From an uncultured Clostridia bacterium (GTDB lineage: Bacteria > Bacillota_A > Clostridia > TANB77 > CAG-508): DNA of 42,953 bases. The translations under genes were made by a program, and so were the position numbers. Within the stretch, counting starts at the first letter, position 1; each line of letters starts with the position of its first letter. Location of the stretch: contig CANQLO010000011.1 in the NCBI GenBank assembly GCA_947624715.1, positions 1 to 42,953 of the forward strand, given 5' to 3'. The notes beneath the pieces were generated by a model that worked only from the letters and a program-made list of their open reading frames with translations, was not told the DNA's origin and did no database searches. This document shows, piece by piece, positions 17,402 to 25,549 of the stretch.

Positions 17402-18655
17402 ATGGAGACACTTAGAAATAATAAAATAGACGAAACTGTGTATACAGAAACTCTAGAAAATGGAATGAAAATTATTGTAATTCCTAAAAAAAATACAAGT
17501 AAGAAATATATAATCTGGGCAACCAAATTTGGGTCAATAGATAATAATTTTATAGAACCTAAAACAGGAAAAGAGATAAAAGTTCCAGATGGTGTTGCAC
17601 ATTATTTAGAACATAAAATGTTTGAAAATGAAAATGGAGTAGATAGCCTTTATAAAATGATGGCACTTGGATTAGATGCTAATGCATACACAACTAATGA
17701 CCATACAGCATATCTTTTTGCAGGAACAGATAATTTTTATGAAGGTTTAGATGAGCTAATGAATTATGTTCAAAATCCATATTTCACAGATAAAAATGTA
17801 GAAAAAGAAAGAGGGATAATTGGACAAGAAATTGGTAGATATGATGATGAGCCATCATGGAAATTATATGTTAATACAATGGATTGTTTATACAAAAATA
17901 ATGCTGTAAAACTTGATATAGCTGGTACTGTAGAATCTATATCAAAAATAACAAAAGAAGTGCTATATTCTTGTTATAATACATTTTATCATCCATCAAA
18001 TATGGTAATGTGTATAAGTGGTGATTTTGAACCAGAAAAAATAATAGAAGAAGTTAAAAAAAGATTAATTCCAAGAGAAATAATAGAGGAAATAAAAAGA
18101 ATATATCCTGAGGAGCCAAAAGGAATAAATAAAAAAGAAAAAGAAACAAATATGGGAAATAGTATGCCTACCTTTATGATAGGATATAAAGACGAATTAG
18201 ATGAAGATAAGGTAAAAATTGATTTAGCAAGCAGAATAATATTCAATTCTCTACTAGGAAAATCTTCTAAGTTATTTCAGGAACTTTATGCTGAAGGACT
18301 ACTAATAAGTCAATTAGATATGAGTTATGAATTTTCTAAAACATATGCTCATGCATTAATAGCTGGTGAATCAAAAGATCCAAGAAAAGTATATGAGAAA
18401 ATATTAGAAGTTCTACAAAAAGAAGAAGTTTCAAAAGAAGATTTTGAAAGAAGTAAAAAGAATATATATGGTCTTTTAGTTTCTGAGTATAATGATGTAG
18501 AGGACATTGGAAGAATGTACTTATCAGATGCTGTAAAAGGAATTAACAGTATGGATTACATTGATAAGATTGAAAATATAAATCTTGAATATGTAAATGT
18601 AATATTGAAAAAATTATATAAAGAAAATGAATCTGTAATTTCTATCGTAAAATAG
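17402..18655 (+). CDS. M16-family zinc metallopeptidase, YfmH type
   Basis: Catalytic member of the pair. The inverted zinc motif is H67-Y-L-E70-H71 in GVAHYLEHKMF, and the downstream glutamate region is present (VEKERGIIGQEIGRYDDEP). The 417-residue product has the two M16 halves. GGGGTATAAAAG precedes ATG 17402. The gene order YfmF-type then YfmH-type is the usual one. An involvement in EF-P maturation is family annotation, not something the sequence shows. Confidence 0.9.
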   Translation: METLRNNKIDETVYTETLENGMKIIVIPKKNTSKKYIIWATKFGSIDNNFIEPKTGKEIKVPDGVAHYLEHKMFENENGVDSLYKMMALGLDANAYTTNDHTAYLFAGTDNFYEGLDELMNYVQNPYFTDKNVEKERGIIGQEIGRYDDEPSWKLYVNTMDCLYKNNAVKLDIAGTVESISKITKEVLYSCYNTFYHPSNMVMCISGDFEPEKIIEEVKKRLIPREIIEEIKRIYPEEPKGINKKEKETNMGNSMPTFMIGYKDELDEDKVKIDLASRIIFNSLLGKSSKLFQELYAEGLLISQLDMSYEFSKTYAHALIAGESKDPRKVYEKILEVLQKEEVSKEDFERSKKNIYGLLVSEYNDVEDIGRMYLSDAVKGINSMDYIDKIENINLEYVNVILKKLYKENESVISIVK

Positions 18656-18672
18656 GTAAAACCATTGAAATA

Positions 18673-18716
18673 TGTCGAATACGGTCGATGAAAAGATAGT
18701 AAAAAACGACAAAATT
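18673..18716. promoter_or_regulatory. Candidate Spo0A boxes upstream of the spo0E-like gene
   Basis: TGTCGAA at 18673-18679 matches the core Spo0A box. On the opposite strand, ACGACAAAA around 18706-18714 reads TTTTGTCGT, a near match to TTTTGTCGAA. Both lie just upstream of the -35 at 18719. The placement is consistent with Spo0A control of a Spo0A-pathway phosphatase, but this is inference from motif matches. Confidence 0.55.
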
Positions 18717-18718
18717 TA

Positions 18719-18747
18719 TTGACTACTTTGTAATATTATGGTATTTT
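18719..18747 (+). promoter_or_regulatory. Promoter for the spo0E-like gene
   Basis: TTGACT at 18719-18724 and TATTTT at 18742-18747, 17-bp spacer, about 33 nt upstream of the start. Confidence 0.6.
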
Positions 18748-18780
18748 ATATATAAGAAAACCATAATTAGGAGATAAAAA

Positions 18781-18966
18781 ATGTCAAATAAAGAAAAAAT
18801 AAATAATTTAAGGGAAGAACTCAATGATAGTATAGCAGAAAATAAAGATTATAGTACAATTTTAGATATAAGTGTAAAACTAGATAAATTAATAGCAGAA
18901 TATTATGAGGAAAAGAATAATAATCTAAAAATAATTAACAAAAACAAGGCAAAATGTACTTTTTGA
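18781..18966 (+). CDS. Spo0E-like aspartyl-phosphate phosphatase
   Basis: Small 61-residue helical protein. Spo0E-family proteins remove phosphate from the sporulation regulator Spo0A. The family signature SxxLDxLIxxYY is present as SVKLDKLIAEYY (about residues 32-43) in a predicted two-helix hairpin with a basic tail. TTAGGAG lies 7 nt before the ATG. Candidate Spo0A boxes upstream suggest feedback. It sits immediately before the T4SS locus but has its own promoter, and pilin 1 begins with another, so it is probably not part of that operon. Confidence 0.82.
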   Translation: MSNKEKINNLREELNDSIAENKDYSTILDISVKLDKLIAEYYEEKNNNLKIINKNKAKCTF

Positions 18967-19006
18967 GTAAAATTTTTATAAAAAATGTTATTTTTTTCAA
19001 AAATAT

Positions 19007-19035
19007 TTGACAATTTCAAATAAATACTTTATAAT
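19007..19035 (+). promoter_or_regulatory. Consensus promoter for pilin 1
   Basis: TTGACA at 19007-19012 and TATAAT at 19030-19035 with a 17-bp spacer, a perfect consensus and the strongest-looking promoter in the window. Confidence 0.88.
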
Positions 19036-19068
19036 TAAAAATGAGAAATAACAAAAGGAGGATTAACT

Positions 19069-19434
19069 ATGAAATTTAAGACAATGTCAAAAATAGTAGT
19101 AGCTTTAGTTATAATTGCTACAATTTTATCTGCAGTAAGTATGGTATTTGGCGTAGATATTCCACAAGGAGATACAGGTGCAACTACCAGATTGAAAAGC
19201 CCTGTTGAAAGAATAATTGGTATAGTTCAATTAATATGCTATGCAGCTGCTGTTATATTAATAGTAATACTTGGTGTTAAATTTATGACAGCCTCACCAG
19301 ATGGAAAAGCAGAAATTAAGAAGAGTGCAATTATATATGTTGTAGGTGCAATTCTTGTATTTGCAGCAGGTGCTCTATTAAATCTATTAAAAGGTGTAGG
19401 ATCAGATATTGTAGGAACAAACACAGCACAATGA
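19069..19434 (+). CDS. VirB2/TrbC-like T4SS pilin 1
   Basis: Predicted small membrane pilin subunit of the T4SS. The 121-residue product has a signal-peptide-like N-terminus (about 1-30, ending near VFGVD). A short polar stretch and two membrane helices (about 46-70 and 84-105) follow, separated by a short charged loop (SPDGKAEIKK). This layout is that of VirB2/TrbC pilins. AAAGGAGG precedes the ATG. It is paralogous to 19603-20049 and to the C-terminal part of 20221-20728. It has its own consensus promoter and terminator, which suggests high, separate expression. Confidence 0.85.
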   Translation: MKFKTMSKIVVALVIIATILSAVSMVFGVDIPQGDTGATTRLKSPVERIIGIVQLICYAAAVILIVILGVKFMTASPDGKAEIKKSAIIYVVGAILVFAAGALLNLLKGVGSDIVGTNTAQ

Positions 19435-19456
19435 TAATTAATTATGCAATTTATCT

Positions 19457-19487
19457 AAAAAGCATACACGCAAGTGTATGCTTTTTT
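19457..19487 (+). terminator. Strong terminator after pilin 1
   Basis: AAAAAGCATACAC (19457-19469) pairs perfectly with 19474-19486 across a GCAA tetraloop and ends in a T tract. Confidence 0.95.
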
Positions 19488-19537
19488 AGAACCTATAGTT
19501 TTGATTTATAAAGTAGTTAATAAATTTGACAATATAC

Positions 19538-19566
19538 TTGAAATATAAAATTTAACATTATATAAT
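19538..19566 (+). promoter_or_regulatory. Promoter for pilin 2
   Basis: TTGAAA at 19538-19543 and TATAAT at 19561-19566, 17-bp spacer. A TTGACA at 19526 has no -10 at a usable distance. Confidence 0.75.
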
Positions 19567-19602
19567 AAATATATAATTATAAACAAAATAGCGGAGGGAA
19601 AA

Positions 19603-20049
19603 ATGAAATTTATTAAAATAAAAAGTATATTAAGATTGTTAACATTAGTATTAGTTATAACTTTAGCCTTATCAAGTATATCAAATGTAAGAGCCGAAAG
19701 AATAGATAGAGCAGATATAGAAGACGGATGGGCAAGTGGAAAAACAAGCACAGCAACAAGTGGTGGAATTGATATAGATACTAGTGAACTAAAAGACATA
19801 TATGGAAAACAAGATGAAACATACAATAAAGTTGGAGGTAGGATAATATCAGCTGCAACTTATTTATGTTATGCAGCAGCAGTTATAGTATTAATTGTAA
19901 AAGGAGTCCAATTTATGCAAAAAGCACCAGAAGCTAAGGCAGAGGCAAAAAAAGAATTAGTAAGTTATGCAGTTGGAGCAATTATACTATTTGGAATAGG
20001 TAGTATAATAAAAATAATAGGAGATATAGCAATGAAATCATTATTTTAG
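19603..20049 (+). CDS. VirB2/TrbC-like T4SS pilin 2
   Basis: 148-residue paralog of pilin 1. It has a signal peptide (about 1-30, ending SNVRA) and a polar Ser/Thr/Asp-rich mature N-terminus (about 31-78). Two membrane helices follow (about 83-105 and 122-142) around the loop KAPEAKAEAKK. The ATYLCYAAAVIVLIVKGVQF segment matches LICYAAAVILIVILGVKF of pilin 1. GGAGGG lies 6 nt before ATG 19603. The gene has its own promoter and terminator. Confidence 0.85.
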   Translation: MKFIKIKSILRLLTLVLVITLALSSISNVRAERIDRADIEDGWASGKTSTATSGGIDIDTSELKDIYGKQDETYNKVGGRIISAATYLCYAAAVIVLIVKGVQFMQKAPEAKAEAKKELVSYAVGAIILFGIGSIIKIIGDIAMKSLF

Positions 20050-20050
20050 T

Positions 20051-20088
20051 AACAAAACAGGAAGGTATAAAAGCCTTCTTTTTTTGTT
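20051..20088 (+). terminator. Terminator after pilin 2
   Basis: GAAGG (20061-20065) pairs with CCTTC (20074-20078), extended by AACAAAA against TTTTTTGTT; seven T follow the inner stem. Confidence 0.8.
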
Positions 20089-20142
20089 ATATATAATTGT
20101 AATAAAAAATTGTTACAATTATATTAAATTTTCTTTAAAGTA

Positions 20143-20171
20143 TTGAAAAATAAGCCTTAAAATTGTATAAT
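20143..20171 (+). promoter_or_regulatory. Promoter for pilin 3 and the downstream T4SS operon
   Basis: TTGAAA at 20143-20148 and TATAAT at 20166-20171, 17-bp spacer. No clear terminator is seen between here and 37355, so this promoter may drive the long operon. Confidence 0.75.
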
Positions 20172-20220
20172 ATATAATGTATAAAAATTGGATTATTATA
20201 TCCAAAACACGGAGGAAAAT

Positions 20221-20728
20221 ATGAATTATAGAAAAACAAAAATGATTACTAAAATAATATTATTATTAGTGCTTGTAACAATTATGATAGCAATAAGTTC
20301 AAGAGTGTGGGCAGCATTTAATCTTGAAGAATTATTAAAAGCAACAGATGGTAAATCAGGTACAGGAACAGGACAAACTTCGGGCGGCAATACTCGGTAG
20401 CGGAGGTGGTACTGGTGTAGGTTCATTTTCAGATTGGCAACAACAAGCAGAAGATTTTATAAGTAGAGGAGAACAAGAACAAACAATAACAACACAAGAG
20501 GCAATAGAAGTACTTTTACCAGCAGGAAGACTTTTAGTAGGAATAGCAACAATAGTTTTAGTTATAGTAGGCTCAATAATGGGAGTAAAATATATGATTG
20601 CAGGAGCTAATGAAAAAGCTCAATTAAAACAAAAGTTAATATATTATGTCATCTCAGTAGTTTTAGTATATGGAGCAGTAGGAATTTTCACATTAGTAGT
20701 CGGCTTAATGAATTCAATTTTAGCATAA
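20221..20728 (+). CDS. VirB2/TrbC-like T4SS pilin 3, needs +1 frameshift at CGG 20395
   Basis: Predicted T4SS pilin encoded in two overlapping frames. ATG 20221 follows GGAGG. Frame 0 gives a signal peptide (about 1-32, ending RVWA) and a Gly/Thr/Ser linker, then ACT CGG TAG: codon 59 is CGG and codon 60 is a stop. If the C at 20395 is skipped, reading goes on as GGT AGC GGA... to the stop at 20726, giving 168 residues. The shifted part holds the two pilin helices (IVLVIVGSIMGVKYM and YYVISVVLVYGAVGIF) that pilins 1 and 2 encode in one frame, so the unshifted product lacks the pilin core. A separate internal start at 20348 would give a protein without a signal peptide and has no RBS. The next gene follows 20 nt later. 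Confidence 0.85.
20395..20398 (+). promoter_or_regulatory. +1 recoding site CGGT in pilin 3
   Basis: Context ACT CGG TAG in frame 0; skipping C gives ACT GGT AGC. A stop codon directly follows CGG. P-site slippage from ACT to CTC would not keep good pairing, so A-site skipping or four-base reading fits better. Confidence 0.8.
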
Positions 20729-20748
20729 ATATAACAAAGGAGGATTAT

Positions 20749-21183
20749 ATGGGAAGTTATTATATTCCAAGTAATAAACTAAAGGGAGAAAGCAGAATAC
20801 TATATATTTTTACAACAAAATCACTTATATGGACAGCAGTTGGAGGATTTATAGGATTTTTATTTTATATTATATTTCAGATACTAGAATTAAAAACTGT
20901 AGGAATAGTAATATTAGTTATATTTGCAGTATTAGGCTATGGCATAGGAACAATAAAATTTCCATCAGGAGGCAACGGAAAGATAGCTAAAAATGTAGGT
21001 GGAGAATCAATAGATGAAGTTATAGGAAATTATATAAAATTTAAAAAGAATAACAAAGTATATACATATTCTGTACCAAGAGAAGAGCCAGATTATATTA
21101 CGATAAAATCACCACTGGATATACTAAATTTTAATAAAGGCGAAAAGTCTGAACAAAATACTACAAAGGAGGAAATGAGATAA
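20749..21183 (+). CDS. PrgI-family T4SS membrane protein (VirB3-like)
   Basis: 144-residue inner-membrane component of Gram-positive conjugation-type systems. It has a short N-terminal segment (SYYIPSNKLKGESRIL), two adjacent membrane helices (about 25-48 and 52-70), then a soluble tail. This matches the PrgI/VirB3 pattern and its place just before VirB4. AAAGGAGG precedes the ATG. Its stop overlaps the next start by one base (TAATG), which suggests translational coupling. Confidence 0.78.
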   Translation: MGSYYIPSNKLKGESRILYIFTTKSLIWTAVGGFIGFLFYIIFQILELKTVGIVILVIFAVLGYGIGTIKFPSGGNGKIAKNVGGESIDEVIGNYIKFKKNNKVYTYSVPREEPDYITIKSPLDILNFNKGEKSEQNTTKEEMR

Positions 21184-22355
21184 TGTCAACAATAGATATG
21201 TTAAATATAATATTAATTGGTATTTTAATTATGCTAGTACTACTAGGTTTTGTGCTATTTGTGCTTATAATTAAGATAAGAAGTAAAAAGAATCCAGATG
21301 AAAAAGAAATTATAAAAGATAAGCCTAAGGAAGAAAATGCAAATTTAATAACCAGAACTGGCAAAGCCATAAATTCTATATATAAGTTTATGGAATTTGA
21401 TGAAATAACAGACAATATGATAGCAAGAAAAAATAGAAAACAGTTTGTAATGGTAATTCAATGCAAAGGTATAAATTATGATTTATTATCAGAAGATGAA
21501 AAAAATGCTGTTGAAGCAGGATTTATAGAATTTTTAAATACTCTAAGATTTCAAGTCCAATTATATGTACAAACAAGATCTTTAAATTTAACCAACATTT
21601 TAAATCAATATGAAAAAAGAATAGAAAATGTAAATGATCAAATTGTAAAGATAAATGCACAAATTGAAATGGCTAGAGCAAGAGGAAATAATGAACTAAT
21701 AGAAAGACTTATGTTTGAAAAAAGAAGAAAAGAAAATATACTAGAATATGGAGAATCAATTGAGGATTATACACAAAGAATTAGCGAAAACAAAAACATA
21801 TTACAACAAAAAACATATATTATATTATCTTACTTTATCTCAGAATATGGAGATACAAGCAATTATTCAAAAGATGAAATAAATGATATTGCTTTTACAG
21901 AATTATATACTAGAGCACAAACATTAATTAGAGCATTATCTTCAGCAGAAGTATCTGGCAAAGTACTTGATTCAGAAGAATTAACAGAATTACTATATGT
22001 AGCATACAATAGAGATGCATCAGAAAAATATACTTTAAGGGATGCTTTAAATGCAGAATATGATAAATTATATTCAACAGCAAGAGATGTATTTGAAGAA
22101 AAGAAAAGAAGACTAGAAAGAAAAATAGATGAGGATGCTTTAAAGTTAGCAACAAATAGTATTATTAAGGCTGATGAGATAACTAGGGAAGAAAGACAAA
22201 GAAGAGTAAAAAAGAGAGCAATGGAAATGGTAGACGAGTATAAAGGAGAATTAAGTGAAACTTTATACAATGAAACAAAAAATCAAGTACAACAGGCAAA
22301 TCTTGATGAAAATGTTACTGATAATTCAATAAATGCAGTTAGAAGAAATATATAA
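21183..22355 (+). CDS. VirB4 N-terminal-domain-like protein with membrane anchor
   Basis: 390-residue protein with one N-terminal membrane helix (about 5-30). It continues with a region resembling the N-terminal domain of Gram-positive VirB4/TraC ATPases (QFVMVIQCKGINYDLLSEDE and LRFQVQLYVQTRSLNL, about 80-135). A long charged helical region follows (about 135-390). There is no Walker motif; the ATPase motor is the next gene, 21 nt downstream. I read this as the split-off N-terminal half of VirB4, now membrane-anchored. The assignment rests on pattern recognition and gene order. Confidence 0.6.
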   Translation: MSTIDMLNIILIGILIMLVLLGFVLFVLIIKIRSKKNPDEKEIIKDKPKEENANLITRTGKAINSIYKFMEFDEITDNMIARKNRKQFVMVIQCKGINYDLLSEDEKNAVEAGFIEFLNTLRFQVQLYVQTRSLNLTNILNQYEKRIENVNDQIVKINAQIEMARARGNNELIERLMFEKRRKENILEYGESIEDYTQRISENKNILQQKTYIILSYFISEYGDTSNYSKDEINDIAFTELYTRAQTLIRALSSAEVSGKVLDSEELTELLYVAYNRDASEKYTLRDALNAEYDKLYSTARDVFEEKKRRLERKIDEDALKLATNSIIKADEITREERQRRVKKRAMEMVDEYKGELSETLYNETKNQVQQANLDENVTDNSINAVRRNI

Positions 22356-22376
22356 CTAAAGAGGAGGAATTTTTGA

Positions 22377-24344
22377 ATGAAAAAAGATAAACAAGAACAA
22401 ATCTCTAATTTATCTGACTCTAAAAAAAAGGAAGAATTAAATAGTTTAAACAGCAATAAAAAAGACATAAAAGATTTAATTGCACCATCAGGTATAGATG
22501 CAACAAATACGAATCATTTAGAAATCATTTCATATAATACAAAGTACTCTAGAACAATGACCGTATCTACACTTCCAAGAATGTGTACCTTCCCAGAACT
22601 TTTAAGAGGAATGTATACATTTGGAGATATTAATGTTTCAGTATTTATTAATCCAGTAAGTGAAGCAAAATCACAAAACGAATTAAATAGAACCATTAAT
22701 GAACTAGAGTCAGAAAGAATTGTTGCAGCAGATAGAGGAAATATAAACCGTGAAAGTTTATTAGCACAAAAAAGAGCTGAAGCAGAAGAATTAAGAGATG
22801 CAATAGCAAGTGGACTTGATAAGCTATATGAAGCATCAATTATATGTACAATATTTGCATATAGTATGGAAGAATTAGATAGACAAACAGAACTACTAAC
22901 ATCAGAAATGTCAAAGACTCTTACAGGAGTAAAAACAGCATGGGCATTACAAGAAGAAGCTTTCAAATCTAACTTACCACTATGTGAAGATAAAATTGGA
23001 AAAAAGCATACATTTGACCGTAGATCTATGGGAACAGTATTTCCATTTATAAATTCTGATGTAGGACATGAAAATGGTATACCAATCGGATTTAATAGAC
23101 AAACAGGACTTCCAATTTTATATGATAATTTTAGTCCAACCCTAAGTAACTATAATATGGTTGTATTTGGTAAGTCTGGAGCTGGTAAAGGTGTTACTAT
23201 CAAAACTCTAATCGCAAGGTCAGCAGTTTTAATGGGAATTGAAACTCTAGCATTAGATGCTGAAGGTGAATATGGCATAGTTGCAGAAGCTTTAGGAGGA
23301 TTAAATGTAGTAATTTCACCAAACTCAAATACAATAATAAATCCATTCGATATCGAACCAGAAATAACAAAAAATGAAATAACAGGAAGAGAAATAGTTG
23401 CTCTTAATGTAGAAAATAAAGTAGAAGATGTTACTCAGATATTACTTACAATGGCAAGAGGAAGCACAAGAACAGAAGATGTAAATGAAGTAACAAAACA
23501 AATTATAGCAGAAGTAGTTTCAGAAGAATATGCAGGATTAGGTATTACAAATGATGTAAATAGTTTATACGAATCAAACCAAAGAGGAACAGTTCAAAAT
23601 GACTACTTAGGAAGAAAGAAAAAGAGAATGCCTACAATAGGTTCTTGGTATAGAAGGTTACTAAACAATGCAAATCAAAACCAAAATCCAGATTATAGAA
23701 CTCATTATAGTTATCTAATAAAAGTTATGAGGCAATATGTAAGAGAATTAAATGGACAATTATCTTACTTTGATGGACAATCTACATTTGATTTATTAGA
23801 AGGAACATCATTTATAAACTTGGATATATCACAACTAGAGGAAAGATTTGCTAGACCACTAGCACAGCAAATATTACTAACATGGATTTGGGAAAAATAT
23901 GTAAAAAAGAATAGTGAAGACAAAGCAAAAGCTGGAATGAAGAGAGTACTTGTTGATGAAGCATGGATGCTTTTACCATTCCCAGAAGCAGTAGATTTCT
24001 TAAATAAAATGGCAAGACGTGCTAGAAAAAGAAATGTATCGTTAGCTGTTGTTTCACAAAGATTCCAAGATTTCTATGAAAAATCAGAAGTACAAGCTGT
24101 TTTAACATCATCTGATACAAAATTGTTCTTAGCACAAGATAAATCAGAGATTCAATATATAAAGGAAGTATTTAAACTAAGCGAAGGTGAAGCAGCATTC
24201 TTAACAACATGTAGCAGAGGACAAGGATTATTTAAAGTTGGAGAGCAAACAGCAATAATAGAAATAAGACCAACTAAGAAAGAATTTGAATTCATAGAAA
24301 CAAATGTAAATAAAATAAAAGAACAAGTTACAAATCAAGCATAA
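22377..24344 (+). CDS. virB4: VirB4-type T4SS ATPase
   Basis: Cytoplasmic AAA-type motor that powers pilus assembly and substrate transfer. Of the 655 residues, the first 240 form the VirB4 helical region. The P-loop is GKSGAGKG (265-272), with glycine where serine or threonine normally follows the lysine; a threonine sits two positions on (VT). Walker B is RVLVDEAWMLL with D527-E528. The arginine-finger region RRARKRNVSLAVVSQRFQDF follows. GAGGAGG precedes ATG 22377. It lies between the VirB4-N-like gene and the first VirB6-like gene. Confidence 0.92.
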   Translation: MKKDKQEQISNLSDSKKKEELNSLNSNKKDIKDLIAPSGIDATNTNHLEIISYNTKYSRTMTVSTLPRMCTFPELLRGMYTFGDINVSVFINPVSEAKSQNELNRTINELESERIVAADRGNINRESLLAQKRAEAEELRDAIASGLDKLYEASIICTIFAYSMEELDRQTELLTSEMSKTLTGVKTAWALQEEAFKSNLPLCEDKIGKKHTFDRRSMGTVFPFINSDVGHENGIPIGFNRQTGLPILYDNFSPTLSNYNMVVFGKSGAGKGVTIKTLIARSAVLMGIETLALDAEGEYGIVAEALGGLNVVISPNSNTIINPFDIEPEITKNEITGREIVALNVENKVEDVTQILLTMARGSTRTEDVNEVTKQIIAEVVSEEYAGLGITNDVNSLYESNQRGTVQNDYLGRKKKRMPTIGSWYRRLLNNANQNQNPDYRTHYSYLIKVMRQYVRELNGQLSYFDGQSTFDLLEGTSFINLDISQLEERFARPLAQQILLTWIWEKYVKKNSEDKAKAGMKRVLVDEAWMLLPFPEAVDFLNKMARRARKRNVSLAVVSQRFQDFYEKSEVQAVLTSSDTKLFLAQDKSEIQYIKEVFKLSEGEAAFLTTCSRGQGLFKVGEQTAIIEIRPTKKEFEFIETNVNKIKEQVTNQA

Positions 24345-24364
24345 TAACAATAGGGAGTATTTTA

Positions 24365-25537
24365 ATGAAAAAAATATTAGCATCATTATTAACTATACTA
24401 ATTATATTAAATTCATATATACCTTCTTCAATGGCATCAGAAATATCAATAGATTATAATGAAATAATGTATGAAGAAAGTTCAGAAATACCAGCTAAAA
24501 ATGGAAATACACTTACAACAATGACTCAAAGTCTAGATGCAAGTGGTAAAAATAATAGATATAGTCTAATAACAAATATATTAGAAGTTTTAGCTATTTT
24601 ACCTAAAACAGTTAACTGGGTAATGTCTCAGATTGTATTACATGGAAAAGTAAACTATATTGACTCAGAAGGAGATGAACATTCTTTATACACAATACAA
24701 GATATGCTTTTAGGCAAGTTTTATATTTTTGATATAAATTTTTTTGATAATTCTACTAACTATGATGCAAACGCAAACACAATAAATACACTAAAAGAGA
24801 ATGTTGCAAAATGGTATGTTGCTGTTAGAAATATTGCATTAGTAGGGAGTTCATTAATTATTATATACATAGCATTAAGATTAGCAATAGCAGTATCTAA
24901 AGGTGGACCAGCAGAGAGAGCTAAGTACAATAAAATGCTTATGAGTTGGGTAATTGGATTTATATTAATTTTTACATTACAATATATAGTTAGATTATTA
25001 TTTGCAGTAAGTGATTTATTTATAAATTTAATAAATAAGACTATTATAAAAGGAACAACAGAAGCTAATATGGAAAAAATTATTCTAACAGATTCATGGA
25101 ATAATATAGAAGGTGCAAGAGGTATAAATAAATTAGTTCATGTCGCAGTATATTATGCTCTAGTTTATTATGAAGCTAAATTTTTTATAATGTATTTTAA
25201 AAGGATGTTTGAAGTATTTTTCCTTATGACAATATCTCCATTAGTATGTATGCTATATCCTGTGGATTTTGTAGGAGATGGCAGATCACAATCATTTAAA
25301 GCTTGGATTAAAATGCTTGTAGCAGATATAATAATGCAACCAATTCATTTAGCAATATTTATTGTATTTTCATTTACTGCCAGTGAATTAGCAAGCCAAA
25401 TGCCTATTATAGCAATAGCATTCTTTGCAGCATTGAGCAATGGAGAAAAAATTATAAAGACATTATTTGGATTATCAGGTCCTAATTTAAAAGATATAAA
25501 ATTTGGTAAAATCAAAAGACCAAGATTTCGTAGATAA
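24365..25537 (+). CDS. VirB6/TrbL-like T4SS channel protein 1
   Basis: Polytopic membrane protein predicted to form the inner-membrane part of the translocation channel. The 390-residue product has a signal peptide (1-about 24), an exported stretch, then a conserved core. The core is KWYVAVRNIALVGSSLIIIY, a loop with KYNKML, further helices, and the motif GDGRSQSFKAWIKM before the last helices. The same core appears in 27073-30456 and in the frameshifted gene 30509-32969. AGGGAG lies 7 nt before the ATG. It is the simplest of the three, with no extra domain. Confidence 0.82.
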   Translation: MKKILASLLTILIILNSYIPSSMASEISIDYNEIMYEESSEIPAKNGNTLTTMTQSLDASGKNNRYSLITNILEVLAILPKTVNWVMSQIVLHGKVNYIDSEGDEHSLYTIQDMLLGKFYIFDINFFDNSTNYDANANTINTLKENVAKWYVAVRNIALVGSSLIIIYIALRLAIAVSKGGPAERAKYNKMLMSWVIGFILIFTLQYIVRLLFAVSDLFINLINKTIIKGTTEANMEKIILTDSWNNIEGARGINKLVHVAVYYALVYYEAKFFIMYFKRMFEVFFLMTISPLVCMLYPVDFVGDGRSQSFKAWIKMLVADIIMQPIHLAIFIVFSFTASELASQMPIIAIAFFAALSNGEKIIKTLFGLSGPNLKDIKFGKIKRPRFRR

Positions 25538-25549
25538 CATGGAGGAAAT

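Noticed and set aside
20395..20420. Classical -1 slippery heptamer or UGA/UAG readthrough
   Set aside because: No X XXY YYZ heptamer is present, the restored frame is +1, and reading through the stop stays in the wrong frame.
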